Origin: Sinorhizobium arboris LMG 14919
GTDB taxonomy: Bacteria > Pseudomonadota > Alphaproteobacteria > Rhizobiales > Rhizobiaceae
NCBI RefSeq assembly: GCF_000427465.1
Contig: NZ_ATYB01000014.1
Span: 310,001 to 374,000, forward strand
DNA length: 64,000 bases
Reading direction: 5' to 3'
The translations under genes and the position numbers were made by a program. Below, piece by piece: positions 62,893-64,000 of the stretch (positions are counted from its first letter, which is position 1; each line of letters starts with the position of its first letter). The notes under the pieces are model-generated. The model made no database searches. It saw only the letters and a program-made list of their open reading frames with translations, and had not been told where the DNA came from.

Positions 62893-63402
62893 ATGATGTT
62901 TCGCCGATCCGCCGGAGTAAAAGCAATCGCAAGCGGCTTCGCGCAGCCGGCGCGGGCCGTCCTGTTTGCCGCAATGGCAGTCTGCCTGCTATCGCCGGCA
63001 GCCGCCGTTGCGGAGCCGCCGACGGCCGTCATTCCGAAGCAGACGATCTATCCCGGCGAAACGCTCGATGCGAGCATGCTTGAGGTGGTCGACGTGACCA
63101 ACCCGGACCTGCGCGACGGCTATGTGCGCTCCCTCGACGAGGCTGACGGCATGGTCACCAAGCGGACCCTTCTTCCGGGGCGGGTCATCCTGGCCTCGGC
63201 GCTGCGCCAGCAATATGCGGTCGAGCGTGGCTCCACGGTCCGCCTCGTCTTCAACAATGGCGGTCTGTCGATAACGGCCGCCGGCTCGCCGCTGCAGGAC
63301 GCCGCCGTCGGCGATCTGATCCGCGTGCGCAACGTCGATACCGGCGTGATCGTCTCCGGGACGGTGATGGCGGACAGCACGATCCATGTGGTGGCGAAAT
63401 GA
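62893..63402 (+). CDS. flgA: flagellar P-ring assembly chaperone FlgA
   Basis: The 169-residue periplasmic protein has a signal peptide ending AAAVAEPP and a SAF-type domain (TIYPGETLDASMLEVVDVTN, PGRVILASALR). It aids FlgI assembly into the P-ring. Start at 62893 after GAGGAGGC. Its stop overlaps flgI. Confidence 0.92.
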   Translation: MMFRRSAGVKAIASGFAQPARAVLFAAMAVCLLSPAAAVAEPPTAVIPKQTIYPGETLDASMLEVVDVTNPDLRDGYVRSLDEADGMVTKRTLLPGRVILASALRQQYAVERGSTVRLVFNNGGLSITAAGSPLQDAAVGDLIRVRNVDTGVIVSGTVMADSTIHVVAK

Positions 63403-64000
63403 AGACCGATGCATGCAAATGGCTGCTGACCCTTGCGGTGGCCTTCGCCGCGACGTTGACCTCCGCCTATGCGGCCTCGAGGATCAAGGATGTCGCATCC
63501 CTGCAGTCGGGCAGGGACAACCAGCTCATCGGGTACGGGCTGGTTGTCGGTCTGCAGGGCACCGGTGACAGCCTGCGCTCCTCTCCCTTCACGGATCAGT
63601 CGATCCGCGCCATGCTGCAGAATCTCGGCATTTCGACACAGGGCGGCGACTCGCGCACGCGCAACGTGGCAGCGGTGCTCGTCACCGCGACGCTGCCGCC
63701 CTTCGCGAGCCCCGGCAGCCGGCTCGACGTGACCGTCGGTTCGCTGGGCGACGCGACGTCGCTGCGCGGCGGGACGCTCGTCATGACCTCGCTTTCGGGA
63801 GCCGACGGTCAGATCTACGCCGTGGCGCAGGGTTCGGTCGTCGTCAGCGGCTTCAATGCTCAGGGGGAGGCCGCCCAGTTGAGCCAGGGCGTGACCACGG
63901 CCGGACGCGTCCCGAACGGCGCCATCATCGAGCGGGAACTGCCGTCCAAGTTCAAGGACGGCTTCAACCTCGTGCTGCAGCTGCGCAATCCGGACTTCTC
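63399..64000 (+). CDS. flgI: flagellar P-ring protein FlgI (partial, cut by window end)
   Basis: About 200 residues of FlgI are present: signal peptide MKTDACKWLLTLAVAFAATL ending YAA, then SRIKDVASLQSGRDNQLIGY, GLVVGLQGTGDSLRSSPFT and NVAAVLVTATLPPFASPGS, which match the family. The reading frame is still open at base 64000. Confidence 0.93.
   Translation, partial: MKTDACKWLLTLAVAFAATLTSAYAASRIKDVASLQSGRDNQLIGYGLVVGLQGTGDSLRSSPFTDQSIRAMLQNLGISTQGGDSRTRNVAAVLVTATLPPFASPGSRLDVTVGSLGDATSLRGGTLVMTSLSGADGQIYAVAQGSVVVSGFNAQGEAAQLSQGVTTAGRVPNGAIIERELPSKFKDGFNLVLQLRNPDF

Overview
The window reads as chromosomal DNA of a Sinorhizobium/Ensifer-type alphaproteobacterium. It is GC-rich, carries rhizobial palindromic repeats, and has the characteristic order rha catabolism - che operon - fliF/visN/visR - flhB...motA - flgF/fliI...flgI that I know from S. 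meliloti. I recognised genes from protein motifs and gene order, without database searches.

Layout. (1) 1-5400: a copper-handling operon (small lipoprotein, TolC-like outer-membrane protein, multicopper oxidase, cupredoxin, CusF-like protein) followed by a membrane-anchored class III nucleotide cyclase. (2) 5441-12013: tRNA-Thr and a conserved housekeeping run (murA, DUF2948, hisD, UPF0262, low-molecular-weight phosphatase, infA, maf, yacG) ending in tRNA-Phe. (3) 12247-14925: an unusual trio: a PqqD-like/HPr-kinase-like fusion, a nucleotidyltransferase-like protein, and a small Tat-signal glycine-rich protein that may be its substrate. (4) 15148-17072: small genes, including a frameshifted DUF930 gene, a YbaK-type deacylase and a GlsB-type membrane protein. 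(5) 17201-28227: a complete L-rhamnose locus, with rhaI and rhaD leftward and rhaR-rhaS-rhaT-rhaP-rhaQ-rhaU-rhaK rightward from a shared operator region. rhaP carries a +1 frameshift. (6) 29038-37395: the chemotaxis operon icpA-cheS-cheY1-cheA-cheW-cheR-cheB-cheY2-cheD-cheT. (7) 37745-41729: fliF and the regulators visN and visR. (8) 41731-51496: an accessory block placed where the visNR and flhB transcription units converge. It holds a six-copy tandem palindrome array, two paralogous collagen-like/glycine-rich proteins, and a 2110-residue secreted SpvB/FG-GAP/RHS protein. (9) 51561-64000: flagellar genes, with orf-flhB, fliG, fliN, fliM and motA leftward, and DUF1217, flgF, fliI, orf, flgB, flgC, fliE, flgG, flgA and flgI (cut by the window end) rightward.

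How the parts work together. Regions 6, 7 and 9 build and steer the flagellum: VisN/VisR are the top regulators, the Che proteins process signals, and Fli/Flg/Mot form the basal body, rod, switch, export apparatus and stator. Region 5 imports, anomerises, phosphorylates, isomerises and cleaves L-rhamnose. The most unusual content is region 8, whose three-gene unit matches no named system I know; second is the PqqD-HprK trio. Two frameshifts (rhaP, DUF930) may be real lesions or sequence errors. Three RPE-type repeats and several relatives of the tandem palindrome lie between genes.
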